Assembly: GCA_030374805.1 (NCBI GenBank)
Contig: JARGSG010000224.1
Coordinates: forward strand, 620,001-684,000
Direction of reading: 5' to 3'
Origin: Gracilaria gracilis
Lineage: Eukaryota; Rhodophyta; Florideophyceae; Gracilariales; Gracilariaceae
DNA length: 64,000 nucleotides
Shown: positions 50,156 through 60,545 of the stretch, in pieces
Layout: each line of letters opens with the position of its first letter
Numbering within the stretch: the first letter of the stretch is position 1
Notes under the pieces: generated by a model
Told to the model about the DNA's origin: nothing
The model's database searches: none
What the model saw: the letters and a program-made list of their open reading frames with translations, nothing else
Translations under genes and position numbers: made by a program

Positions 50156-53100
50156 TGGTGCAGGTCAATTCCCGTCAACACGGTCTTCGGGTTGTACAAC
50201 CCATTTCCTCGTTGTACGAGAGATGTCAATTAGCAGTTGCGAACGGTGTTGTGCAGGTCACACCAGATATCCCGTTTCGGGTACTCGTTGCCAACCTTGG
50301 CAGCAAACCCCAGTATCTGGCAAAGAACCAAGTAATTGGATCAGTTACCCCGCACCCGCTAGCGATGCTCCCGACGCGGATGACGGCTGCCGATGTTCTC
50401 GGTTTAGTTTCCTCTAAAGAGGTAGTGAGTACAGAGAACTCCGACGCTCCGTCTAAGGAGGGAGAGGACATTGCCGTTTCAACGGAGAAGAGTACCGTTT
50501 CGACGGGGAAGTCACCGAATGGTTCGGATTTGCAACCTGTTCCAACAGGAGAGCGTGGCCCTACAAGCTACGACCGGCTTGACCCGGTGAAGGCCCTCGA
50601 AGAGCTGGATCTCGGTCATATACCGGAATCGCACCGCGATCGACTCCGTGAGATGTTACGGGAATTTACCACTATGTGGGATGGCTCTCTTGGAGAGGTT
50701 ATTGCGCCTGAACACCGGATTGAGTTGTTGCCGAACACTCGTCCAGTTGCGCAATCCCCTTATAAGGCAAGACCGAAGGCTCGGGAAGAGGAGCAATTTC
50801 AGGTTGACAAGATGCTCCGCGCCGGGGTGATTGAACCCGCTCAATCACCCTAGGCATCCCCAGTTGTACTGGCATTGAAGGCCGACGGTACGTGGCGATT
50901 TTGTGTCAACTACTGTCGGTTGAACGCCGTAACAATACGGGATAGTTACCCGATTCCTCGGATGGACGAGTGCATTGACTCGCTCGGAGATGCAACCGTG
51001 TTCACGGCGTTGGATGCCAATTGGGAATATTGGCAAGACCCTGTAAGGGAAGAGGACCGCGACAAGACAGCCTTCGTCTGTCACTCTGGGTCCTACCGCT
51101 TCAAGCGGATGCCGTTTGGTTTGACCAACGCTCCCGCTACGTTCCAACGAGCGGTCGATATCCTGCTCAACAGGTTCAAGTGGCGGTCGTGTTTGGTATA
51201 TCTGGATGACATCATTGTCTTCTCAGATAACCTCGACGACCACCTCACCCACGTGCGGGAAGTTCTTACCGTTTTATGGGATGCGGGGATAACCCTCAAG
51301 CTGAAGAAGTGTGAGTTCTTCACGGATACTATCAAGTATCTTGGTCACGTTATCCGTCCTGGACGGTTGTCAATCGAGGAAGCTCGCGTCAAATCCCTAC
51401 TGAGGGCAAAGGAACCCCGTACTCAGACGGAATTGAGGTCCTTCTTAGGACTGGTCAACGTCTATCGACGGTTTATCCCGAACTTTTCGGACATCGCGGC
51501 GCCCCTCAACGCTCTTCTGTGCAAGGGACAACCGCCGAAACTGGAACCCCTAACTCCCGCGCAAGCGAAAGCTTTTAAATCCTTAAAGGAGGCTGTCACG
51601 TCAGCACCGATTCTATCGTTACCCAAATTGGGATTGCCGTACTCCGTGGATACGGACTCGAGCGACTACCAAGTCGGTTGCGCTCTTTTCCAAACCACCC
51701 CAGAAGGGGAACGGAAACTCATCGGGTACTGGTCACGCTCGCTCAACGTCCACGAGCGGAACTACTCCGTGTCGGAGAAAGAGTGTCTTGCCGTCGTGTG
51801 GGCACTGACCACTCTTCGCCCCTATCTTATGGGTGTTCACTTTACCGTATATACGGATCACTCCTCGCTGAGGTGGTTGATGAATATCTCTGATCCATCT
51901 GGCCGCCTAATGCGGTGGAGACTCCGCTTAGCGGAATATGACTTCACAGTCATATATAGGAAGGGGGCACACAACAAGCAGGCCGACGCACTTTCCAGAT
52001 TACCCACAAGTGGGGAGGCCCTCGCAACTGAGGATGATGACATTCCCTGCTTCGTCGTGGACGAAAGAGAACCGGAGGATCTGGAATGGCCAGAAGATCT
52101 GGATATGGACGCTGACTTTGACGAACTACTTGCCTCTAATGAGGTTGCTACTGAGAAACCCCCGCCGGGGAATTTTGTCCCCATTACTCCAGAGGAACTG
52201 GTTCGAGAACAGTTCGGAGACCCCTTTTGCATAGGGATACGCGCCCGTCTCAACGGTGGTGAAGCACTCCCCTTCGGGGTAAACGACCGAGGTTATCTCG
52301 TGCGGAACGTCGAAGCTACCCCACAAGTCGCGGTGCCGCATTCCCTGCAATCGCGGGTGTTGCATTTAACGCATTACCCGAAGATCGGTGGTCACGCCGG
52401 TGGCCGGAAGCTCTATCTCACCCTGAGAAGGGACTTCTATTGGCCCGCGATGGCGGTGGATTGCTACGCTACCGTACGCTTCTGTACGGAGTGTGCAAGA
52501 AACCGAGTGAAACTTCGGAAGAACAGCAAGTCGCTGAAGCTATTCCCTGCTAAGGCACCGCTCGAGTTTGTTGCAATTGACATCCTCGGGCCACTCCTCA
52601 CAACAAAACGAGGGAACAAGTTTCTACTTGTGATCACCGACCGCTTCTCGAAGCTTGTTCGGACTGTACCTCTCCGGAGGATAACCGCGTACACGGTGGC
52701 TAACGCTTTCGTGACCCATTGGGCATTCGCGTATGGTCCTCCAGTGGAGTTGTTGTCCGATAACGGCAAGCAGTTCGCGTCACGTTTCTTCCAGGATGTT
52801 TGCCCCATCCTGGACGTCAAGAACCTGTTCACCACTACCTACCATCCCCAGTGTAATGGGCAAGTTGAACGGTTCAACCGGACGATGCTCGCCGCTCTAC
52901 GTTCCTACGTTGCTGACCACCCCAAGAATTGGGACTTGTGCACCGATGCGGTGACGTTCGCGTACAATACGCAAGTTCACCGGACAACCGGGTTATCACC
53001 ATTTGAATTGGTATTGTCTCGTACTCCCCCGCCTGTGGCGTTGGAATCGCAAGCTACGCTTGAAACTTTCCCATCTGTGGGTGATCACCGCCTAAGGTGG

Positions 53101-53823
53101 AAGGAGTGGCTCACAAAGTTGGTACCCGCTACGCGGAAATCCATGGCACGAGCCCAAGCCGCGTGCAAGCGGAATTTCGACGCCCGTTTACGGAGATCAA
53201 ACAGCCCGCCAATTGCGGTAGGTAGCTACATCTTCGTACGGAAGGAGTACTACAACCCGGAACGGGAGAAACGTCACAAGCTCTCGCCAGTGGCGGACGG
53301 CCCCTTCAGGGTGATTTCAAGTACTACCGACACAGTCGTGGTGCAAATGGGCGACACGCAAGAGCGGTTATCCCGCGATCGCGTTGTACCGGCCCCTCCA
53401 CCCTCGGCTGAGGTAGTTTTGGACAGTACAACGCCCGTCACTACGGGTACAGCAACACCGGAGACACCGGGAACATCTGTGGCCGAACGACCATTCGTTT
53501 TACCACACCCCACCCGGGGCCTCTCAGACATTCCGAAGTTATCGGGAAACCCGGCTTCGCCGGTTAGCGCAGGCCATCTTGGCCGAACTTCTACAACCCC
53601 CATGGCCCGCATTATTACCCGCCATGCGGGAGTTCCAACACTCCTTCCCGTTGCTCCGTCTAAGGAGGGGGAGGAGGCTGACCGCTCCAATGGAGATTCT
53701 TCGCCGTCGCAACGGAGTTCGCACCGTGAAACACGGGTTAGGATTGCAGAGTCGTCGCCGCACTCGCGGAACGACAGCCGAACCACTGCACCAAGCCCCT
53801 TACAGGGTGTGACCGCATCGTGA
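50155..53823 (+). pseudogene. pol: pol: reverse transcriptase, RNase H, integrase; one in-frame TAG
   Basis: One frame, with TAG at 50851-50853. The TAG sits exactly where Ty3/gypsy RTs have Trp in the S-P-W-A-S-P motif (sequence on either side: IEPAQSP and ASPVVLALKADG). Reverse transcriptase: WRFCVNYCRLN, FKRMPFGLTNAPATFQR, and the catalytic YLDD at 51199-51210. RNase H: DTDSSDYQVGCAL, SEKECLAVVWAL, YTDHSSLRWL. Integrase: an H-H-C-C zinc region (HLTHYPKIGGHAG...CTECAR), then DILGP, LSDNGKQF and NGQVERFNR giving the D,D,E residues. A GPF/R-type C-terminal motif (SPVADGPFRVIS) follows. It ends at TGA 53821; the frame stays open beyond to the chromodomain. Confidence 0.93.
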
Positions 53824-54891
53824 ACTGTCGAGGAATCCTCTGCTGAGGTGGTTAAGCAAGTGCCGAAATCGCCGCAAGATGCGGAGCGTGACGCTGAAAA
53901 TACACCAGCAACGCTGGGCAAAGAGAACACCACCCCTCCGGGGAAAGTTCAGAAACAAGTGTCAGTCGCGCCCTCCGTCCGGGAGGACGCTGCGGCATCG
54001 AAACCCAACGTTGGGAACGGGACACCTCAGGATGAGGGAAGAACACCCGTCGAGGGCACTTCGCGTAAGCGCGCACGCATTCCGAGCGTCTCGGTAGGTC
54101 CTAACGTCGAAGCCAGGGAAAAACCGGTCGTTCCGGACAACACAACCGTCCAGGACGGCAAACCAATCTCGAAAGATTCGGAAATCTCCCAAGTACAGGG
54201 CGCACCAAAAACTGGACGCACCCCACACGGGAATAGTGCTGTACACGACCCACACGGGACCAGCACAGCACAAGCCGGCTCACCAGAATTCGCCGTACGA
54301 GACGGAGTGTTAGGGCAACAAGGCACGGCGCAGCCGTTGGAGAAACCCCACTCTAGGGAGGCGGTTCAAGCTTGGGTTAACCCTAGCCAACCATTGTTGG
54401 ATTCACGTGCGCATTCACGGGAAGAAGCACCTTACGCGCCACTCGCCACGGAGCATGGAACACTCCAGTCGGGACAAACGACGTCAGTGCTACCGCAGAA
54501 GCGGAACGACCCACGCAAGCTAGCGGTGAGAGCCGACTACCACGAAGGTGGAGACTCTATCCCTCGCAGGGTTCGCGCCGACATGGCTGCGATGCACCCC
54601 GACACCCTCTTGAGGGATATCTTCCCCCATGAGGGTAATGTTCCACTAGAAGTGGCGAAGACACGGCATGGCCGGGAGGTGTACGCACAGGAGTACGTCA
54701 TCGACCGAATTCTCGGACATTCCTACGATAGGAACGGTGATTTACAATACCGAGTCCGTTGGTACGGCTATGGCCCCGAAGGGGATACTGAAGAACCGAT
54801 CGAACACCTCCCCCGTTCACCGGTTATACAGTACCACCGTCGCGCTGGCACGGTTCTCCCAGGTACACTGGATAACGGCCAGGTTGGGTAA
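53824..54891 (+). pseudogene. Chromodomain tail of pol, separated by a TGA
   Basis: The same frame as pol continues after the TGA at 53821 for 355 codons. A long Pro/Ser/Thr/Lys-rich spacer leads to a chromodomain in the last 60 residues: EYVIDRILGHSYDRNGDLQY, then RVRWYGYGPEGDTEEPIEHL. In chromoviruses this domain steers integration towards marked chromatin. The third aromatic-cage position reads Glu-Glu-Pro where most have Trp-Glu-Pro. Because frame and order fit a single pol polyprotein, the TGA is probably a later mutation. Confidence 0.75.
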
Positions 54892-55360
54892 TAGGCACCG
54901 CCATGCCGGGAAGAAGAAGTTCAGAAGAATTCTCATGCCGTTTAATACGGGAAGTGACGCTCACCTGGTGTGGCGTCACGCAGTCGTACTCTTTTTGAGT
55001 TGGAGTCCGACTTTTTCGGGTTAATCGCCCCATTTACTCAGTTTTCGTACTGATGGGTTTTTTATCCAGCTTGCTGGTCTTATGGATCCGCATTCACGGT
55101 TTTTCTCCATCATCAGGGTGTATTCTTTTCGGTTACACCACAATACTTGTGTTTTTACTGTGCCTACACGGCCACATCGCCATCTTGGATGGATATTCTA
55201 CTCGGATCAACCGGTTTCCTCTCCCCGCTATCGGGTTGTGCACAACGCTTTGCGACCGCTGCAATGCGCGTACTGCACCCGGGGAACACGGAGATAAGCC
55301 GGTTTCTTTCCGTTCGTTACGGTAGAAGTTCCCTGATACCGGGTATGTCGCCTCTACAGT

Positions 55361-55980
55361 ACACTAAGGCTGGCATTTGCTAAAACCCCCTATCTCGGGA
55401 AATACTTCTCCGTTTTCGGAACGGTCGCGTACAAGGCTATTCTGGAAACGTCTGAACTCATTGGTGAAGACAGATCCCGAGTATCTCGGTTAGTTCCGAA
55501 GTTACGGCATCGTTTCAGTTCGACATTCCAATCTTGGAATGCTTTTCGCCGAACTGAAACGGGTCGCGTTTTCCCACTTAGTGGTGTTCAATTCCTAGGA
55601 TCCTGGTTTTGAATGAAAGCCCTGCTTTTCAGGAGTTGGCCGATGCATCTGGTTTGTCTCCAACTGGGCTGGTTCAAAAGTTACAGGACTTCCGAAATTC
55701 GGTACAGTATGGGACCCCATTTGGGTGTTTTCTGGTGGACGAAACCGCTACAAGCGGGAGGACCTGGATCTCGTAACGAGCTAAACACCCTTCGAGGGCT
55801 ACATAACGCGGCCAAAACCACGCGTACGCGCTCTATCTCCCAGATATGGGTTGTGATACCTCAAGGACGATGGACGCTGGCGGAGACTCGAGGGGTACTG
55901 CCGTCGAACATCTCCAACTGGAGCCAGCTCTCCCACTTGGTGGTAAGCGTCCTGTACAGCAGGGAACATCCCTGAAAGGG
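55361..55980 (+). pseudogene. Decayed extra reading frame between pol and 3' LTR
   Basis: The 1.3 kb after the chromodomain is not random. In one frame it reads TLRLAFAKTPYLGKYFSVFG and VAYKAILETSELIGEDRSRV; after a frame change it reads VLNESPAFQELADASGLSP and LVQKLQDFRNSVQYGTPFG. A third frame is open to 55975. The protein-like composition suggests an additional ORF broken by frameshifts. No family is recognised, and it does not look like an envelope protein. Confidence 0.35.
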
Positions 55981-56165
55981 GTGAAGAGTTGGCAAGAAGG
56001 AAGAGTTGGAGAAGAACGGTTGGTCTCGAGTTCTCGGGGTGTTGCCACTGGTGTGGGATTGCGGTTCTCTGAGGCAGAGTGATTTCCCGGCGATCCGGAC
56101 TCGGGCGTGCTTTTACGCACATCTTCCGGCGCCGTTTCTCCCATTGTTGGGTTCGTGCACTCCCC

Positions 56166-56179
56166 TAAAAAGGGGGATG
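56166..56179 (+). other. Polypurine tract
   Basis: CTAAAAAGGGGGATG lies immediately before the 3' LTR. This is the expected position of the plus-strand primer for reverse transcription. Confidence 0.75.
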
Positions 56180-56967
56180 TGTAGTGCAACGCCCTCGTGA
56201 GGGGATTCTGTGGGGACTTGTTCATAATTCCGGTGAACCGGGTATCTACCTATATGAATAGGGTGGCGACCACTAGAGTGGGTAAGTCCGTGTGACACGT
56301 GGAGTGCAGGAGGTTGGCCACATACACGTGGAGGTTGTGCCACACAAGGTGGGTAATTACCACTGCATGTGGGTCAATTTAGTTAGTTTATTTAATTCCC
56401 TTTGGGGAGAGCGCCACTACTTAGTGCGCCGGCGACCCTGCCGTCGCACCCAGTAAACCTCCCCCAACCAGGGTTTCGGCTCTAGGCTTCACGCCTACGA
56501 GCGCCTCTATCTCCATCAGGAGGAAGGCTCCGTAGCATACGGTAGTCTAACCACCCTGCGTCCTCTAAAGGAACCCAGTTTGGGAGTATTCTACCAACCG
56601 CTGTCGCGTTTCGCCCTTGTATAAGGTGTTCCCCGGCTTTGCCGTTTTCCTTAGTCACTCTCGTGACTTCTCCGTCTTTTCCCCTTTCTTTTCGGGTTGT
56701 TCTCCGCGACCCGCGGCTTGTGCTGGCACTCATCCACGCTTTCCACCTCTGTGGAAACACCGCCTCATCTGAGGATACACACACACCGTTTACACGGATC
56801 CAACCTTCAGGTTTACCTTCCTACGCCTGGCGTGAAAGGTGGCCTCGGCCTTACAAACCGACTCTGTCGTGTCATCCCCTGGAAGGGTTCTGCTTGCTGT
56901 GCTACCTCGTGTGAGGGAGATCCCGAACTTCTTCTTGGTTCTTTTCCCTTTGGGGCATTGCACTACA
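56180..56967 (+). repeat. 3' LTR (788 bp)
   Basis: Same length and ends as the 5' LTR, with 13 differences counted by eye. One cluster of changes near its start (CCCTC-gt-GAGGG instead of CCTTTGTGAGGGG) strengthens a hairpin. Confidence 0.95.
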
Positions 56968-57933
56968 GAACAACGTGCCTTAATTTCCTGATTGGAGACA
57001 TCATTTTCCTCCAATTCTAGTAAACATACGGTTAGAAATCGTGTCGACGTAGCGACCGAACTAGACGCACACGCACTTACTCTTAGGCAGATTGAGGCTG
57101 CGAAGAACGGGGTTGTACGCGTTGCGAAAGTTATCGAGCTTGTATTTCTGGAATAGTGTATAAGACTTGTGAACAAAGGCGGGAGACTCTTCGCCTGTGA
57201 GCGTCTCCGATTCCAGTTGAATGCGAAGCTTCTGAACAGCTTAAGAGTTTTTGGTAAGTGTGGCCGCCTTCCCCATTTCCAATGGTAGAACGATCGGTGG
57301 ACGAGTGTTGTGATCGATTGTCACGACGGGCCAACGATCGAACGATCAGAATGGTTTATATGCCGAAATTACGGCTTACTGTAGAGTGCTGCTGGTGTTC
57401 TGTTGCACCAAAATTGCCGCCAAAAAAATGGATAAGGATCTTCTTGATCGATCACAAAAATGTTCGCGCCAATTGTGCGCGAACTAACTAATTTGCGCTA
57501 TTGCTTTTGGCGCCAATAGACCCTCAGACACCCGTCTTGCTGTTTACTGATGATCTGGAAGATCAATGGCCACGGTCGTCAAAAAAATCGGTGAAGTAAA
57601 ATAGCAATAATCGGAGAATGGCCCGATTTTTATGCTTTTCGTTGGCCGATCATGAGGTGTTACGTTTGCCAAAATTTTATAAATTTATTACATGCCACTC
57701 TCCAGCACTAATCGCTCGTACTGTGAGCCGCAGTGCCTTCGCATGCTGTCCAAATTCAAATGAGATGCCCAACAATATTTAAAATTTGAAAAGTATCGAT
57801 CGAGTTCTTTAAAATTGAAATCGATTTTTCAATCACAGGTGATCGATTTCGGTACTTCAAATGCTGTACATAATATGCACACAGTTGCACTGCGCGCTGG
57901 GTTTCTGTACCTACCGTGGTGGTAGGTATTCGT

Positions 57934-59625
57934 GATGGATTGCGGACTTTTTGGCGAAGCTGTTTTCAGATACGAGGCCTCTCTCATTCTGCGCCGCAGC
58001 TTAACAGGGAGCTCGTACACTGGTAATCGTCGCTTCCGTGGCTTCTTTGGGGGTGCCGTTGGCGCTTTGCCCCGAGCTGTGAGCACGTACCGGTGGACTC
58101 GTCGCCGGAAAGCGAGAGCCCAAACATTTACTTTGGTCGTTAATGCTACGCAAACTGTATTACTCTGAGTACGTTTTGAGTTCCTTGGCAAATTGCAACG
58201 AGAAGACATATCGAAAATGGGCTTGCTTCTTTACTGTAGTGCAACGCCCTACAAGGGATATCTCACCGACTTAGTCGTTTTTCCGCTTGCGCGTGCTGAT
58301 TGTTACTGCAGCTACACACGGGTTGGGTGCCGCAATGCGGTCTGAATAGTGTGCACGGTGGACACGTGCACTCGCGCCACAGCCCCAATTTGGGTGTGAC
58401 TAAGACACGTGTGGAGCTCTTGCAACGGATGGTTGGCACAGCATTGCTGGTAATTTAGATATTTATTTAATAGTTTCGCCTAGTTGCAGGAAGATCACTA
58501 CACTATATAGTGGCTCGGTACTTGGCCATCGCCACTAAGTAAACTTCCCCAACCAGGGTTGGCTCTATACTTCTTCGCCTTCGGCGGTCATCGACTCCTT
58601 CAAGGAGAGAGACTCCGTTGCCTACGGGTAGTGTAGCCTCCCTGCGTCACCTAACAGGACCCATTCGTGAGAGTGTTTTCCGCTTGTGTCGCGTTCGACC
58701 CTGTACAGGGATAACCACGGTGTTTACCGTAGCCTTTTTGCCCTTTTCTTCTTTTCCTTCTTCCCATCCCCCGCTCTCGCGGATTCCTTTTCTCTTTCCC
58801 CACTTCCGTGGACTCGTGCCTTCCTCGAGGGCCCGTTCACTCACACACGTGTTGCCAACACCGATTCTTGCTCAACTCTCTACGCCCGTAGTGACGGCTT
58901 GGCCTCGGCTTACACCCGACTTCGTCGTGCCTTGCCAAAGTGGTTCTGTCTGCTGACTACCCTCCTACGGGGGAAGATTTCGGACGTCTTCGTGGTGTCT
59001 TTCCGGCTCTGGCGTTGCACTACATTTACTTTTGCGCTTTTTAATATGATTTTGGTAGTGTAACAGGACAAACGTTACACGTTTGGCTTGTCTATCAAAC
59101 GCACTGCAGCTTGTATGGAATGAGCGAACGATTGGCAGGACCAACCTGAATTGTAAGGTTTCAGTAGATGGAACTGATTGTTTTATTCAGGAGCCGAGTC
59201 AGTTTGATTCTAAGTGTTACTCACACAAATTTAAAGGTGCTGGTTTACGCTACAAAGTAGGTGTTGCAATTGGAACAGCTAGTATTATTTGAATCAATGC
59301 GTCCTATCGTTTTGGGTCTCACAACGATTTAATGATATTTCGAATGCGAATGCGCAATTACTTGGAGGAGAATGAGCTGGTAGTGGCGGATGGTGGGTTT
59401 AATGACGACAAAACTAGCTATCAAACTTCGAAAAGAAGGATACCATTTTTTGGATATCTGCGCGCTCGACACAAAGTCGTGAACAAGCGAATGAAGCAGT
59501 TCTCTGTTTTGCGCAAGAAGTTCCGACACAATTTATCCAAGCACTGTGACTGCTTTTACGCCATTGCAAATGTCACCCAGGTTACGTTGAAGGCGTCAGA
59601 GCCAGTCTTTTTCGATCATGCATAG
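57934..59625 (+). pseudogene. DDE transposase (IS5/Harbinger-like), split by a solo LTR
   Basis: The left part (57934-58234) reads RRFRGFFGGAVGALPRAVST and, after a frame change, PKHLLWSLMLRKLYYSEYVL and CNEKTYRKWACFF. The right part (59083-59625) reads CKVSVDGTDCFIQEP with the first Asp, YSHKFKGAGLRYKVGVAIGT, a TGA at 59290, then LVVADGGFNDDKTSYQT with the second Asp, RARHKVVNKRMKQFSVLRKK and HCDCFYAIANVTQV. These are features of DDE endonucleases of the IS5/ISL2EU/Harbinger type found in many protists and fungi. Two frame changes, a TGA and the LTR show it is dead. Terminal inverted repeats were not found. Confidence 0.8.
58235..59024 (+). repeat. Solo LTR (790 bp) of the gypsy family, with target duplication
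   Basis: Starts TGTAGTGCAACGCC and ends GGCGTTGCACTACA. It is flanked on both sides by TTTAC (58230-58234 and 59025-59029). It shares blocks with the 788-bp LTRs (AGTAAACTTCC, CCAACCAGGGTT, TGTCGCGTTCGACCCT) but is much diverged. Origin by LTR-LTR recombination of a full element is the usual explanation. It keeps the mini-hairpin pattern. Confidence 0.93.
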
Positions 59626-59641
59626 GTAAAGACATTTCTGT

Positions 59642-60545
59642 CAGACATGCAGCACTGCTTTGTGAGTTGCACAAAAGACGTTGTCGAAACGAAATTTCCC
59701 GTATTTCCCCGCGGTCTTGTCCAAATAAATTGCAGCGATTCGAAAGTATTTCGAAAGCACTGTAATATTGATGTGGAGCGCCAGAATCAATCGCGGCGGT
59801 CTGCCCGTCTGCGTCAAGCGTCGTTCTGCAATTCAGTCGCTGCCTTCTAGCGCGATGAGGCTCCTCGCGAGACGCTCGCCCTTCGCAAGTCTTAGCCGAC
59901 GAAGACGCTTCCACAATGGTTACACACGACTCGACTGCCACCCCCCCACCTCACGCACTCACGCTACATTGTGTGTTAGGTGCAACTCGCAAGACGCATC
60001 ATCATCATCACGCAGTTAGACTTAGTACCACCCGCGAATCCACCTCCTGTTCCGCACTTCCAAGCTTGTTCCCCCCACTGCCCAAGAGCCGCTTATGTGC
60101 TTCACCTGTACCAGGGCTATCATTCACGTCACACTCACCAAACTACAATGTCGTATCAGTTATGCCCTCACGATCATCTCGTATTCGACACATGTCCATC
60201 CGCGTCGCACCAATAACAAACCGCAGTAAAGTGTTCAAGTACCATTCTCATAGACAACTTGTTCATTTTACCTCACACACACACTCACCGCGCTTCCTTC
60301 CCTTATCTCTACTCACTAGTATTGACGACATTGCCAATCAGAACTCCACTTCCTTCTGTCCGAGGCGTTCCCCGCCCTCTTTAAAGCTGTCCCCAATTTC
60401 ACATCCAACCCTCATCCACACCGGAACGCCCATCCCCTCCAGCTCCAAATTGTAACACATCGAAGCCCTCAACATACAGCTCAAAAGGCACGCCATCAAA
60501 TCATTCTGTCACCGTCAATCATCGTCGTTCAATACCAACTTCCAG
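59642..60545. other. Gene-free stretch upstream of zinc-finger gene
   Basis: About 0.9 kb with no recognisable gene. The later part is C/A-rich, with many short CCTC/CACC words, and may be the promoter and 5' untranslated region of the zinc-finger gene at 60546. Confidence 0.5.

Larger units (their letters stand above)
46379..56967 (+). mobile_element. Full-length Ty3/gypsy chromovirus-like LTR retrotransposon (10,589 bp)
   Basis: Bounded by two 788-bp LTRs (46379-47166 and 56180-56967) that start TGTAGTGCAA and end TTGCACTACA. It is flanked by the 5-bp target duplication GAACA (46374-46378 and 56968-56972). Order: LTR, gag, protease, reverse transcriptase, RNase H, integrase, chromodomain, about 1.3 kb with a decayed extra frame, polypurine tract, LTR. 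The pol order RT-RH-IN with a C-terminal chromodomain defines a chromovirus-like Ty3/gypsy element. By eye the LTRs differ at 13 of 788 positions (9 transitions), so insertion is fairly recent. Three in-frame stops (47772, 50851, 53821) make this copy probably non-autonomous. Confidence 0.95.

Noticed and set aside
55053..55325. Hydrophobic short frame as an envelope gene
   Set aside because: Too short, no signal peptide or glycoprotein features, and the frame is not maintained.
57061..57156. Plus-strand frame with an Alba-like helix next to the 3' LTR
   Set aside because: Only about 35 residues, with no start; the same interval fits better as the possible intron and flank of the interrupted minus-strand ORF, and neither reading is strong.
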